From NCBI GenBank assembly GCA_027475525.1, contig JAMWFC010000089.1, forward strand, positions 1-64,000: DNA of 64,000 nucleotides. The letters are read 5' to 3'. The notes under the pieces are model-generated. The model ran no database searches, was not told where the DNA came from, and worked only from the letters and a program-made list of their open reading frames with translations. The position numbers and the translations under genes were made by a program. The stretch's first letter is position 1. Each line of letters starts with the position of its first letter. Positions 38,501 through 47,728 of the stretch are shown piece by piece. Source of the DNA: Macrolepiota albuminosa (taxonomy: Eukaryota > Basidiomycota > Agaricomycetes > Agaricales > Agaricaceae).

Positions 38501-40245
38501 TATGGGAGCAGCCTCCTTCATCCACATCTGGTCAAGTTGCAGGCAAACTGTCGCTATGCGTCGGCTTACCTATTATCATCAAGACTAACATTGCCACAGA
38601 GCTCTGTATCACAAATGGTCAAGAAGGTTACGTATATGGATGGAAGTCGTGTACGGGTTCTGTTGGTCAACGTATGATAGACACGCTGTTTGTAAAACTG
38701 AAGAATCCACCGCACCACGTACAGATAGAAGGTCTTTCTGAAGACGTAGTACCAATAACTAGAAGCACAGTTTCGACTGAATGCAGTCTACCTAACGATC
38801 AAAAGATTACAATTTCGCGATCACAAGTCGAAATACTCGTCAACTATGCTATAACCGATTACGCTAGCCAAGGGAAGACTAGGCCTTTCAATCCTGTTGA
38901 CTTGTTCAAATGTCAATCCCATCAGGCTTACTATACAGCACTGTCCCGAAGCGCTACTGCAGCCGGAACTATTATAATACGCGGATTTGACAGAACCGTC
39001 ATTCAAGGAAAAGCAACTGGCGCACTACGCCAGGAGTTCCGGGATTTGGAGTTGCTGGATGAGATAACAAGGCTGAGGTATGTAGGGAAGCTGCCAAAGG
39101 GTTTCCATGACGCTCCAAGACGGTCCGATTTGATAGCATCATTTAGACGATGCAAAAGCGACACCTACTTTCCTCCTCATTTGCATCCGTCCCTGAGATG
39201 GAGTAAAAACGATCAATTTGATGATTCAGGGTACATAGACATAAATTGGCATATAATATCAAGAGAAAGGCCACTGCAAGAAAGACCATTGCCCAAAAAC
39301 ACTTTCGTTCCTGCCAGAGGGGCCAAGGTATATAAGGATCCATGTAGCACAGGAAAACGGAAGATACAGGAAGATATTGAGCATGGTCCAAGCAAACGCC
39401 GACGGTTGAGTCACGCAGATAGTCTGTCTATTTTGCAAGGTACTTGTCCCCCCTTTGCCTGTTCATGGAAGCTGAACAGTTGCGCATACGATTCCGTATT
39501 GTCTATTATATACAACTTATGGCGAGAAGACCCTCTAGAATGGTCTCGAAAGCTTAGTACATCGAGCCCGCGTCTAAACAAACATCTAGTGAAAGATTTC
39601 CATAGTATCGCGCCGGGAGATCATGAGGCCCTCGAGGAGACCAGGGAATGGCTTCGGACCAAGCTGTCTCAGAGGAATCACAGAGAGTTCCCATTTGGTG
39701 AATACACGTCTGTACACTCTTTGATTAACGAACTATCTGTCAACGCGTCAGATGTGCTTGATTCGTTTATGGTCTGTCCAGCTCACCATGCCACGGCCCG
39801 TCGGAGAGTTAAATCAAAATCAGTAATGATCATACTGACGCCAGGAAGACCATCCATTCGTGAGCATGTTGATGATTTTTGGTGCTATACAAGCACAAGG
39901 TGTGATTCGTGTGCGAGACGACTAATCAAGGTTTCTCAGTTTTTGATGGCTCCTCCGATTGTCTATTTCGATATATCAAGCGTATCAGTTAATGTGGATA
40001 AGAGGCTTGAAATCACGACGGTTGATTCTGCGAGTGTGAGTAAGTACATACTAAAAGGAGTTATATATTTTGGCAACTCTCATTTTTCAAGCCGCTACGT
40101 ATCTGCATCCAACGAATCTTGGTATCACGACGGATTGACAACTGGACATAAAATGATAAGGGAAAGTGAATCTACTAGCTCGATCGATATGTCAAAGTGC
40201 AATTCCAGGACAGCCACGTTGGCTGTATACATCAGGACGGAGTGA
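32596..40245 (+). CDS. Helitron Rep-helicase with C-terminal cysteine-peptidase-like domain
   Basis: A single uninterrupted ORF of about 2,550 residues from the first ATG at 32596; a later start is possible, since the first 200 residues look poorly conserved. The HUH nuclease of the Rep domain is visible as LTLHLHMLLWL (His near residue 973). The two catalytic tyrosines of Helitrons are in LYVTKYITK (Tyr 1211 and 1215). A PIF1-type SF1B helicase follows, with Walker A GGMGGTGKT (about 1678-1686), Walker B VFFDEVSML (Asp-Glu about 1756-1757) and later motifs through YTALSRSA. After a basic linker (GKRKIQ, SKRRRLS), the last 260 residues carry NSCAYDSVLSIIYNLW (Cys 2296) and GNSHFSSRYV (His 2496), the layout of a USP-like cysteine peptidase. 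No stops or shifts: it may be active. Confidence 0.92.
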   Translation: MHRSQGMHVSNLVRHISCTVDREPTVIQPARSRYLCVLSNAEQCSIYDTERCSIRDTERCYRTYTECHTTVRFDMCTNQCTYLAIQDSMGNRTHTHWVFSFFRVNIPNRYYVFFRFYMPWLYYCRFSTVPATFKRCRITRLFVMRSLMSRHDFLACLRRCHLGPILCNRMMRNNVCNVTFAVETLLRGYRLPDTWPCLDQHIVISSTLSAVKSFVVPGLRISGYSHLSASRASRRSGRLSARKSLGRQRSLRKPKRVLRRPIGGGKTYAFSFAQVDTYIDASQGKHNPRHVFKFINHADDVGLLSYPIAAGYVHARLPLSTLSQHLTLKQLRSVARIHGIVLPKRFRASHPSDLFNSHSCSKCVSWSTVLTAELSSQARNTLRRSVVRNQKYEVVLEADVRGPDKPEFPPAPLTPSLTTQIIRDFCNETGPAQLEESGCAVCGLLRPVKDMHTLKSMKGFLGVLSAKGVTRVERRSGTESVREIKGPVLDHRCNSVCSECRIPLLKGKVPKYALANGFWIGAVPVVLSRLNWVEQLLVAKVRRSLCFTHVSSSGLSKMNAHLIAFESPVEKVYHVLPPPRADMDDVLAILFTGPCQPTGEDLKRLPLLVRRNAVKQALEWLKLNHSAYTDIEICDSNLDDYPEDTPPVKVVYKESLEENRTVDPAVYKVDGDNGVSAGDCPFVVHGLTGESLSAKTKDELKGIALKHWHSNGKALLVGHSSRPVNWMKDATVYPQMFPWLFPYGFGGPGCVKGCVSVKVHKGNLLMYHDKRFQRDTGFPFAAFSHEQIRAATTGGFLAIERNDFAHIAERIASLDVELLKSMADRMAKGEIIKPTNQEEQKCFKVIEDVDAVSGRIDGSPITKKHMRNEIWSLVIDKGAPSWFITLSPVDIRHPICLYYAGDNIKFEPDVLLPSDTAYRLIARNPVAGARFFHFMVSAFIKHVLGVDTEHEGLYGHTSAYYGTVEQQGRLTLHLHMLLWLRGSLSPEEARRKIMDPSSDFQRALVEYLESAFTGDFLTGTMDQVIDNIEKSKKMPEYIDPTRTMPQPPPPDHLCRSKQETSINRLPVPTARDASTDSIPDAGQSDPQALPQECVGCEETSNWWTQFRNTVDDIVFRSNVHTCHTSYKKDGSKKLGKENKGCLDNKWGRCKARFPKELFQQTEVDPLTGALNMRKAEPWLNTFTASLSYLFRCNTDVTSLRSGTAVRGVLLYVTKYITKSSLKTYTAFEAVGTVLTKYQDIVNGPLPQQEKARSLMTKMANVMSAKSEMGSPMICMYLLGNPDHYTDHKFTNLHWPSFVREVKRAWPEDQPTDSSYGSDKIAIIRKKGRVVGLSPVFDYIYRGIELRNMTLYEWASRCERVKSTRRGNKSSKSKTANTLTVNFTDDHPLSDSHATLVYPPGQKRVPNFIGPTLPRRDKGDRDEYCVTMLTLFKPWRSGADLKNKYDLWSAAFDNHHFTERQLCLMANMNIKYECMDARDDFYAQLKRGGMAFPGMDNSVSNIRDIEQKDYVDDEDNGQPEDYGIDLDCSNEIGKTELKRRRDMAIMTSTMTNLNWDKPVMAQTSPDTTKHSPSVSDMPGTYWRHKVSETRASILKDRQKDMLSVREQRVGRSDEQNKPGIVEVCDRSFLEKKHLNIKWEPTISEITTSFNLNEEQTRAFRIVANHAATSNPEQLRMYMGGMGGTGKTQVLKALSQYFAARGESHRFAVVAPTGTAASLLGGSTYHYLFGINDMVRDSPAQLAQVKSRLIGVQYVFFDEVSMLSCRDMYKISARLTQITGLSHLPFGGMNMVFAGDFAQLPPVTGRENAALYSRSVGMRSIDLNEQKAALGKAVWHQVTAVVILRQNMRQTMQSPDDKSFRTALANMRYRACTKDDIQFLESRRVSNLSDSSLLNDDFRNVSIITAHNIDKDAVNVVGSSRFALESGLELTDFFSEDTVLDKGDESTCKGKGRGASGRNRVPLHSSIQNILWEQPPSSTSGQVAGKLSLCVGLPIIIKTNIATELCITNGQEGYVYGWKSCTGSVGQRMIDTLFVKLKNPPHHVQIEGLSEDVVPITRSTVSTECSLPNDQKITISRSQVEILVNYAITDYASQGKTRPFNPVDLFKCQSHQAYYTALSRSATAAGTIIIRGFDRTVIQGKATGALRQEFRDLELLDEITRLRYVGKLPKGFHDAPRRSDLIASFRRCKSDTYFPPHLHPSLRWSKNDQFDDSGYIDINWHIISRERPLQERPLPKNTFVPARGAKVYKDPCSTGKRKIQEDIEHGPSKRRRLSHADSLSILQGTCPPFACSWKLNSCAYDSVLSIIYNLWREDPLEWSRKLSTSSPRLNKHLVKDFHSIAPGDHEALEETREWLRTKLSQRNHREFPFGEYTSVHSLINELSVNASDVLDSFMVCPAHHATARRRVKSKSVMIILTPGRPSIREHVDDFWCYTSTRCDSCARRLIKVSQFLMAPPIVYFDISSVSVNVDKRLEITTVDSASVSKYILKGVIYFGNSHFSSRYVSASNESWYHDGLTTGHKMIRESESTSSIDMSKCNSRTATLAVYIRTE

Positions 40246-40627
40246 TCACGTCAACGGACTGGCATATTACATAAATCATCGCTGGAGCTTGCATAAAATA
40301 TAACGGAGTGGCAGATTACATAAATCGTCGCTGGAGCAGCCGCTTACATAAAATATTGCTGTAGCAACAGCTTACGTAAACCATAGCTGGAGCGATAGCT
40401 TACAGCAGCAGGGTACTATAGCTTGAGATAAATACAAACACTGGCTCGAGTGTTTTTATAGGCTACTGCGTGGTAAACAACTTAACAATCTTAATCTTTT
40501 GAAGCACTGGAGACACTGGATATACCATCTTATTTGATGGTCTACACGATATTAAGTTTACAAAAGAAAAAAAAAAAAATAAACAACCGCGCCACGAGAT
40601 AAACTACAATATATATTAAAAAAATCG
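40246..40627. other. 3' flank of the Rep-helicase with inverted repeat copies
   Basis: Contains the inverted 28-bp repeat copies and two small hairpins, ACACT-N6-AGTGT near 40440 and ACCATC-N6-GATGGT near 40525. Either hairpin could be the subterminal hairpin of a Helitron, but neither is followed by a convincing CTRR end. An A-rich run lies at 40562-40580. Confidence 0.5.
40260..40402 (-). repeat. Inverted, degenerate copies of the 28-bp repeat
   Basis: ATCGCTGGAGC, CGCTTACATAAA, CAACAGCTTACGTAAACCAT and similar words are the reverse complement of the 32077-32440 unit. The Rep-helicase gene is therefore bracketed by oppositely oriented copies. Confidence 0.85.
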
Positions 40628-43600
40628 CTAGGACCGCCGGATTCGCTTAGCAGCTAGATTACGCGAATGAGTACAATATTGATATCTGTACAGAGCAACT
40701 CACCGGGCCTGTCCGATGATTCGTCGTCACTGCTTGAGCTACTCGAAGTATCACTTTGGCTGGGACTACGGGGGCTGGGAGGACGGGGGCTGGTACTACG
40801 GGGGGGCGTGTTTGTAGGAGCGAGTACAGGAGATTCGGGGGGGGTGTCGCTGATATAACCGACCTCAGGGCAGGCATTGTAAGATTTCAAGTCATCAACA
40901 GAAAATTCGACCCAGCAAGACAAGTCAGCGTCCTCGTCGCGTCGGGGATTGGCATTTGTGAGCGTGACGCCGAGTTGGCGTGCAATCGTGAAGTCGCGCC
41001 AAACATAACCGTCGATGTACGGATAAGCTGAGGAAGGATGAGAAATGTCAGGACTTAGACGCAGAAAACACTCACAAAAGTCAACTGTAGGAACTCTGCG
41101 AACAATGTATCTGCTTCCCCTCCATGCAAACGTCAATTCGGCAGGATCGACATCGGAAGCACCAAGACGCGGACGGACGAGGGTGTATGCCTTCCAGGCA
41201 GGTCCATCACGGAGGACGGATTGAATGTTGATACAAGTTGTTGACGGTGGGGTGTTTGCGTCGGACCCGCGTAAATTATTCAGCCACGCGAGCTTTTTGT
41301 AGTGCATAAGTACACAAGCATGTGTAGCCAGGAATCGAGACGATATGTATTCAAGCGCAGGCAGACCCGTTATGACACTGCCATCGGACTCGCTTTCAAG
41401 TTCGTGATTGGAGAAGAACCAGTACATAAGCCTTCGCGCGCGGACCCGGTTTTTGACGGACACCTCAAAGGATCGAAGGTCGCCGCTCCAAGCATAGTTC
41501 GTAGACACAAGTGCATCATGCAACTCAAAATAGTTGCATAGACAAAGAAGGATCAGCACACCGTCCCATGAGTTTGTGTCCGGAACATGACCATGGTCGT
41601 AATCTGCACATACGTGAACAGTATAAACAGATGTGGTGGTGACTACACGTACCGTGTTCGGTCACAGAGTCGACGAGAACAAGGACAAAATAGGTGAGGA
41701 GGCGCATTAGCACCGTGTATGAGGCGGAGGCGTGGTCGGTGTTGGATATTGATGTGGAAGCAACGTAATGGTGATATAAGCCGATTATCGAGGCAGCGAG
41801 AGTCGATGTGTTGTAGAAATGACCCCCGCGGCATATTGTTGGTATGGGAGTAACTACGGCGTGAGGTAGACACGGGCGCATAATGCTGTAATAATATATT
41901 ATCAGTAAATAATATAAGGAAAAGAAATAACCAGTGGACAAACAGCATGGAACCCGGCTGCAGAACAAGTAGCTCGACGTCCCACTTTTCATCGTTTGGC
42001 TTTCTGGTGTAAAAATCGTTAACATAAAGATCCCAGTCTCCGAAGTCATCGTAATTTCCAGATTTGGGCGACGCCACGAACCACAACTTCGTGCCAGTCT
42101 CGACGAAGACAAAGGTAGCAAAACCATTGGCATCGATGTGCCAGTAATGGTGGGTTCCGCTGGTAGATGCTAGATTCCATCGCATATCCGAAATTGGATA
42201 AAAATCCTCCACTTTACAGTACCCGTGACCTTGAACTTTTCCCCAGACAGCCGAGTCGCTTGAGAACGGGAGGCGCGGAAAAGTTTCTAGGGAAGCAGGG
42301 ATATCCAAAGCACTTAATGATCTTGGGTACGAAGATTCCAGTGTCCTTAGAAGATCTCGAGGGGTTGCATGCTTCAAGCGTTCGGTACCAGATATGGTGA
42401 AATCTGCAGGAAAAAATAAAACAAATTAAATTAAATTAAATACAACAACAACAACAATAATAATAAAACAAAGGAGAACGTACCATGCACCTGGATAACA
42501 TTGTCCAGGACACATACATCTGATAAGGAGCGCGCATTGAAGCCCGGGTCAATATGCTGGTTCCCAATAACAAGAATGCATGATTGCGATGCCAATATTT
42601 TCGAGAGAGCAAGCGGAGATGAAGAGTGATACTCGGTTTGAGTCATCACCTTCACGGACGAGGGTCGATCCCGACGAGCAATAGATGCGGCATACATTCT
42701 GCGAAACCAAAGAAGGTCCCTGTCAAGCTACAGAGCAGTGAACGGAAGGCTACTATAACGGAATAGAATATATACGCACGTGAAATTTTGGCGTGTATTC
42801 AAATACCCCATTGCTGCCAGTCAAAGGTATTTGTACGGCGTCCCCTTCACGGAGGATCCATGATTCTGAGAGATCGAGACGATTCGGGTTTTTGACCATA
42901 TGGCTATCCTCATCATCCTAAACCCAGAATCACAACCAGTTGACCAATACATAGACAGTCACTCACCGTAGACTCAAGGGTCAGGTCAATATAACCCCGA
43001 TCTGTCTCAACATTTTCAAGGGGTGAAGCAACCGCCGTTACCTCAGCAGAGTCATTGGAGGAATCGCTAGCGCCATCCGAGTCCAACATGGGAGACTCGC
43101 TCGCGCTATCTGAGTCAACGTGCGCCTTACTCGTAAAGTTTCTTTTCCTCTTCCTAGGCGTCAAGGGTGCCGTACTACGTCGCTTGTTTTTAGCCGCAAT
43201 ACGCGCCGATTTTCTCCGGTTGTTTTTAGAAGTCTTAGCGGGGCCGACAGTCACCACCGCTTGTTTTTAGCCGCAATACGCGCCGATTTTCTCCGGTTGT
43301 TTTTAGAAGTCTTAGCGGGGCCGACAGTCACCACCGGTTCGGGAGAAGGCAGGTCGTCGTTAACTGTTGTCTCAGAGGCGTTGACCAAAGTTAATGAACC
43401 AATACCGGTAACTACGGGTGTCATCTGCTCTCCATCCGGTGCTTCTGTATTGGGAAGAGGTGCCCCAGTAGCAGGTGCCGTATTAGAATTGGTATGATTG
43501 ACCTCACGGTCACCTGCAGGGGAATCCTCGACGTTCGAAACGTCGGGCGTCACGTCCATAGGGTCTGGTTCAGGGGAATTCTCAACGTCACGATTGGAAA

Positions 43601-45361
43601 TAACGGGCGATACGTCCATAGCGTCCTCCGACGCACGGACGTTATTTGGAGAGGAAGGTACATCGGTTAACTGGTTGAGGTTTTCGGAACCTGTGGTGTC
43701 TTCCGATGCACGGACAAGTGCATCTGTACTAGGAGACGGGTCAATACGGGAATCATCAGGTGTGACGTCCATAAGGTCCCCTAAGTTGTCAAAAAAATCG
43801 GGCCTCGTAGGTGAAGACTGCTCATAACCATCAGGCTTGTCGCCGACGGTTGGATGAGGAACATCTACGTGACCCGACGGGCTTGCCGAGCGATTAGAGG
43901 GTCCTGGTAAGGCATCCGATCCAACAGGGAACGGAGCGGGTCCAAACAACTGGCTTGCGTCATCGTCTCGTTGGGTTTCGTCGCTCGTTGAAGTGGTCGA
44001 TGCAGGAGTAGCAAGCGAAGCATCGCAGAGACGCTTCTTAGAAGGGGAAGGGACGGATACAATTTCGATCCAAGCAGGTGCCGCTTCGTTAATTTGATCG
44101 GTCAGGGTACTCAAAGCAGATGACAACTCGGTTAGCAGGTCACCACCCTGAGCTGCCGAGAATAACACTCGCCATAATGCTCGATCCGCCTCGACGATGA
44201 TACGTGGACGTTCGAGCCCTCCAACATGCCTCCAAAGCTTTGGAAGCAATCAGAGTCGCTCAAACAAAATAAAAGGTAGATCAATTTACCTGTAGCAGGG
44301 AGTCTTTACCGGTTAGTACCCCATACTCACGAGGAAGAAGTAACATGAGCGGGGATACGAGCAATGCCAAATAAAGTGCGTTGTGCATAATAGTCGAGCA
44401 ACCATATGAACCGGCACCATCGATGGCACTGCCATGCGCGGTATGAAGGTATTTTAATTGATCTTGGTCGCTAGACCTGCTTTCGCTATACACATCGAAG
44501 ACAATGAGCAGACATTCTAATAAGGACGGGAAGGACAATACTCGTCAACGATGATATTTTCGATTGCCTTGATATCGGACGGTAAATAGAGGTTACCCTG
44601 AGGCAACTTTAATGGACATTCAAATTGATATCAATTAAGATTACCTTCAATAGACAACTCAGATGTAGCGCCGCACTTGTAAGATTGATTATGGTGTTTT
44701 GAACACCCTTATTGCTGACCCGAGACGTGAGTTCGGAATACAGCTTCATGCGTGGACCTGTAAACTTTGGGGTGGGGCGGTCTCTCGGTCGTTCTCCTCT
44801 AGATTCGGCATGTATTTTATTCAGATGTTGTACGAGGTTTTTATGGAATTTCCCGATAAGGTTTGGGAGTGAGTTTAAAGGGTTTACCGGCTAAAATACA
44901 AACTCAATCAATGAAATGGGTAATAGGGATGAACCTACTGATCGACTATTCTCCGTCATTGGCCCTGAGGTTCGTGGAGGGCGCATCTTATCCTCACACA
45001 CAAGGGTGTATATGTCGAGTACACGATATGATAAAATGACTTTGAAAAAGGCTTCGAGTGCCTTATCTTTCGGTACACAATAAACAGGGACATCATTTAT
45101 AGTATCTCGAAATATGGAGAATACGTCTGAACGGCTAGCAAGAGAAATATTTTTTTCTTCATCAGACAACACACGTGCAAGAGCCTTGAATAGGTCAGCA
45201 GAGCATGCATGAAAAAAACCTAATCAACTTGCCGCCACAGGTGTGCTGTCAAAGTGAGAGGACAGGTCAGGAGTGTTAGGAACAACGTCTGAATACCAAG
45301 AGTGATTGTAAAACTTAGAGTTGTCAATGCGAGGGTGGCTAGATGACATTGTACCGTCCAT
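40628..45361 (-). CDS. Large JmjC-domain protein
   Basis: Multi-exon gene starting at the ATG at 45361-45359 (MDGTMSSSHPRIDNSKFYNH). The N-terminal half is helical (LSDEEKNISLASRSDVF, LECLLIVFDVYSESRSSDQ), followed by a long acidic, Ser/Pro-rich linker with basic clusters (KNNRRKSARIAAKNKR). The JmjC cupin is at about 42.4-41.7 kb: WNLASTSGTHHYWHIDANGF supplies the iron-binding His and Asp, TKLWFVASPK follows, and CLPHAVVTP supplies the second His. JmjC proteins are 2-oxoglutarate/Fe(II) oxygenases, often histone demethylases; the target here is unknown. The best 3' end uses an intron at about 40675-40640 and stops at 40628, giving a basic tail (AKRIRRS). A 77-base duplication at 43181 breaks the frame as assembled. 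Similar JmjC proteins are common in mushrooms. Confidence 0.8.
43181..43336. repeat. 77-bp-period tandem duplication (site D) that splits the JmjC gene
   Basis: Bases 43181-43257 recur at 43258-43334, with two further matching bases. The peptide VTVGPAKTSKNNRRKSARIA occurs once in each of two minus-strand frames because the 77-base offset is not a multiple of three. With one copy only, the upstream and downstream coding regions are in the same frame. Confidence 0.95.
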
Positions 45362-45969
45362 GGTGACAATTGCAGAACAAGAACAGATGGGCCAATCAAA
45401 TACAAATCATACAATAACGATAAACATACACAACTATTTGTCAGCTGTTGCAGGAGCCGAGACCGCCACGTTTGGCACTTTCTGATGTAACCAGTTCTGG
45501 AACCAGCAGTTTATTCTAGAATAGAGCATGGGAAGACTTTATATAACGTGACCTGACAGATCTGCGGCAATCCCCGTGCACCCACGAGCAGTTTCATTGT
45601 CAGCATCCGCTCTCATGGGAGTCGCTCAAGCATGCGTTGTCGACATTCAAAGTGCTAGGTATGTCTCCTCTCACCCGCACGGCTATATGTTCTGAAAACG
45701 TCATATAGTCACACTGGCGGGTCATATGCAGCCAAATGCAAATGTGGGTAAAGTCGGCATATAGACGAAAGACTACGTGTCTCCAGGACTACGGGGCAGT
45801 TTGTTCTTATTAGTTCTTTCTAGGTTTGACAGCATTGACATCGTTGGATCACAGCTGATTATAAGCTTTGGAATTGGCGATTGAATATCCTACGTCTCAA
45901 ACACAGGAGAAGAATGTAAAGCATAAAAACTTGCTCACTTTCCCTTCCTCTCACAATTCAGGCGAAAAA
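45362..45969. other. Intergenic spacer between divergent genes
   Basis: Upstream region of the minus-strand JmjC gene and of the small plus-strand gene at 45970. No open frame or motif of note was seen. Confidence 0.4.
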
Positions 45970-46864
45970 ATGAAAAGCCCCGATTTGATATTGACACAGG
46001 TACGAAGTTGTCCATTACTTTTTCTTTAATAACGAACATCTATGAATTATTCATTATCCTGCTAGATATCAAGGAATCGGAGTCACCGTTTCTATTTCTG
46101 TTACAGGACTCAGCAGGGCAGAACATCATTAACCGTTGTGCTCACACTTCATCGGCGTTAACGTAAGCCAGTCAAATTTGTTAACTACTTAATGGTTATT
46201 CCTGTGCATGGTCACTGGACGCCACGTCATTTAAACGCAGCCAGGGATGCAAAAGACTGTCTGTCCTTCTTTGCCAACATATAATTCTCACCAATCACTC
46301 TAAAGGTCTCTGGATTTCTCAGGCGGTACCTTTGTTCATCCGCGCATAAAACTTGGGTATGGCCAGGACCATCCTATTGGTGCTAAATCTGTGATAGAGC
46401 TTGTAGAATTGACTGCTTTGCATTATCCCATCCATACCTTCGGCGTCCATCCTCACGCTCAAGCTTCATGGTATCTGGGAACAAATGTTCCTAATATTTT
46501 TACCTCAGCCGATCTCATCGTACCTGGATATAACCCAACCGGAGACGCAGAAAATATTAGGAACACGATGAATGTATTCGGTACTAATGACGATGTCTGT
46601 ATGTCATCACGGTATCCCGCTAGTCCTCATCCCACGCCTTCAATATCCTTTTCCGATAATATCCACTCTCGCGCCCCTGTCAGCAATGAAGATGTAGACG
46701 GTCTGGAACAGGTTCGTTACGGGTTTTATGTGATCAATCATCGCGTCATACTTGTAAACCGCGTCCCGACCTCATGATTTATATTATAGGGCGTGCCGAA
46801 TATATTCCAAACCGCGTGCGGAGGCATCAAAGAGGACGAAGAGGGCCGACGTTGGCTGTTTTAA
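45970..46864 (+). CDS. Small unrecognised protein
   Basis: A model with consistent splice phase can be built. ATG at 45970 (MKSPDLILTQ), then DSAGQNIINRCAHTSSALT, then SLDFSGGTFVHPRIKLGYG through ELVELTALHYPIHTFGVHPH and ADLIVPGYNPTGDAENIRN, and a last exon GVPNIFQTACGGIKEDEEGR ending WLF with the stop at 46862-46864. About 190 residues; no signal peptide or known domain is evident. The last exon is the first unit of the minisatellite that follows, so its 3' end has been copied downstream. It may be a decayed or lineage-specific gene. Confidence 0.4.
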
Positions 46865-47214
46865 GGCCAACGGGAGCGACGTCGAGGTGCAGGCAGGGCA
46901 CAATGTATCTAACCCGCGTACAGGGACATCAAGGATGACGAAGGGGGACAACGTTGGCCGTTTAAAGGCCAACGGGAGCGACGTTGAGGCGCAGGTAGGT
47001 ATTGGTGACCGTCAAACCGCGTGCGGAGGCATCAAAGACGACGAAGAGGGCCGACGTTGGCTGTTTTAAGGCCAACGGAAGCGACGTTGAGGTGCAGGCA
47101 GGGCACAATGTATCTAACCCGCGTACAGGGACATCAAGGATGACGAAGGGGGACAACGTTGGCCGTTTAAAGGCCAACGGGAGCGACGTTGAGGCGCAGG
47201 TAGGGTATTTGTGA
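46809..47214. repeat. Minisatellite of about 103-bp units in a 206-bp higher-order repeat
   Basis: Four units begin at 46809, 46911, 47015 and 47116. Units 1 and 3 are nearly identical, as are units 2 and 4, so the array is two copies of a 206-base dimer. Each unit holds the inverted words GTTGGC and GGCCAAC around a T/A-rich centre, so each can fold. The array starts inside the last exon of the small gene at 45970. Confidence 0.9.
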
Positions 47215-47314
47215 CCGTCACGCGCGATTCGATGCATTGGAATCGTCACAGCGTCCCAGACGTTGCCCAGCCGTGAACGCTTTATTCAACGTTATTTTTG
47301 ACCTCACAACGTCC

Positions 47315-47728
47315 ATGAATTGCTCTTCGACTTTCGATGAATCATCGCATGCGGTTTCCCAAACCGTCGACGGCGATCCGTCGCGTAAAATCGGAAAAAG
47401 GGGAGGCAGAGTGACTGGTGTGGTTCAAGGCATGAAGTAAGTGGCCTTGTGCCTTCTTTTTTGCTCTGAATGCCTGATAAACGGTCAGGCGTGCGTACGC
47501 GTACGTTGTTGGCTCATTGAAGCGCTGCAAGGGAGTTATGGGGAGGAAAGCACCCAATTGTTACAACGGACAGGTTCGTTGCATTTTTTTTCGCTATGAT
47601 TGGTCGAATCAACCCATTTACAGGCTACGAACGCGAGGCCGCGTCGCACAGGGATGTATCTATTCCTGTACGGCGGCCGTGTCGACGCAAACACGTTCTA
47701 CGCCTACAGGGACGACGATGAGAACTGA
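47315..47728 (+). CDS. Small unrecognised protein, possibly only the 3' part of a gene
   Basis: Three exons join in phase: MNCSSTFDESSHAVSQTVDG...KIGKRGGRVTGVVQGMK, then RAYAYVVGSLKRCKGVMGRK, then ATNARPRRTGMYLFLYGGRV ending in YAYRDDDEN with the stop at 47726-47728. About 105 residues, basic with an acidic tail. No domain was recognised. The true start may lie upstream, and the proximity to the preceding small gene and its repeat leaves open that both are parts of one damaged gene. Confidence 0.35.

Larger units (their letters stand above)
26745..40402 (+). mobile_element. Candidate composite Helitron-like element
   Basis: The region is framed by copies of one 28-bp repeat. A few degenerate copies lie at 26745-26850, a 13-copy array at 32077-32440 in the same orientation, and inverted copies at 40260-40402. 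Between them lie two divergently transcribed genes and the Rep-helicase gene. The Rep-helicase proves a Helitron; that all three genes belong to one element is inferred from the shared repeat. A 5' TC end and a 3' hairpin plus CTRR end were looked for but not identified with certainty, so both boundaries are approximate. The minimal alternative is a Helitron of about 32.0-40.6 kb. Confidence 0.45.

Noticed and set aside
40430..40640. A defined 3' end of the Helitron
   Set aside because: Two hairpins exist, but the following bases read CTAC rather than CTRR, and the only nearby CTAG overlaps the stop of the JmjC gene. Not enough to fix the end.
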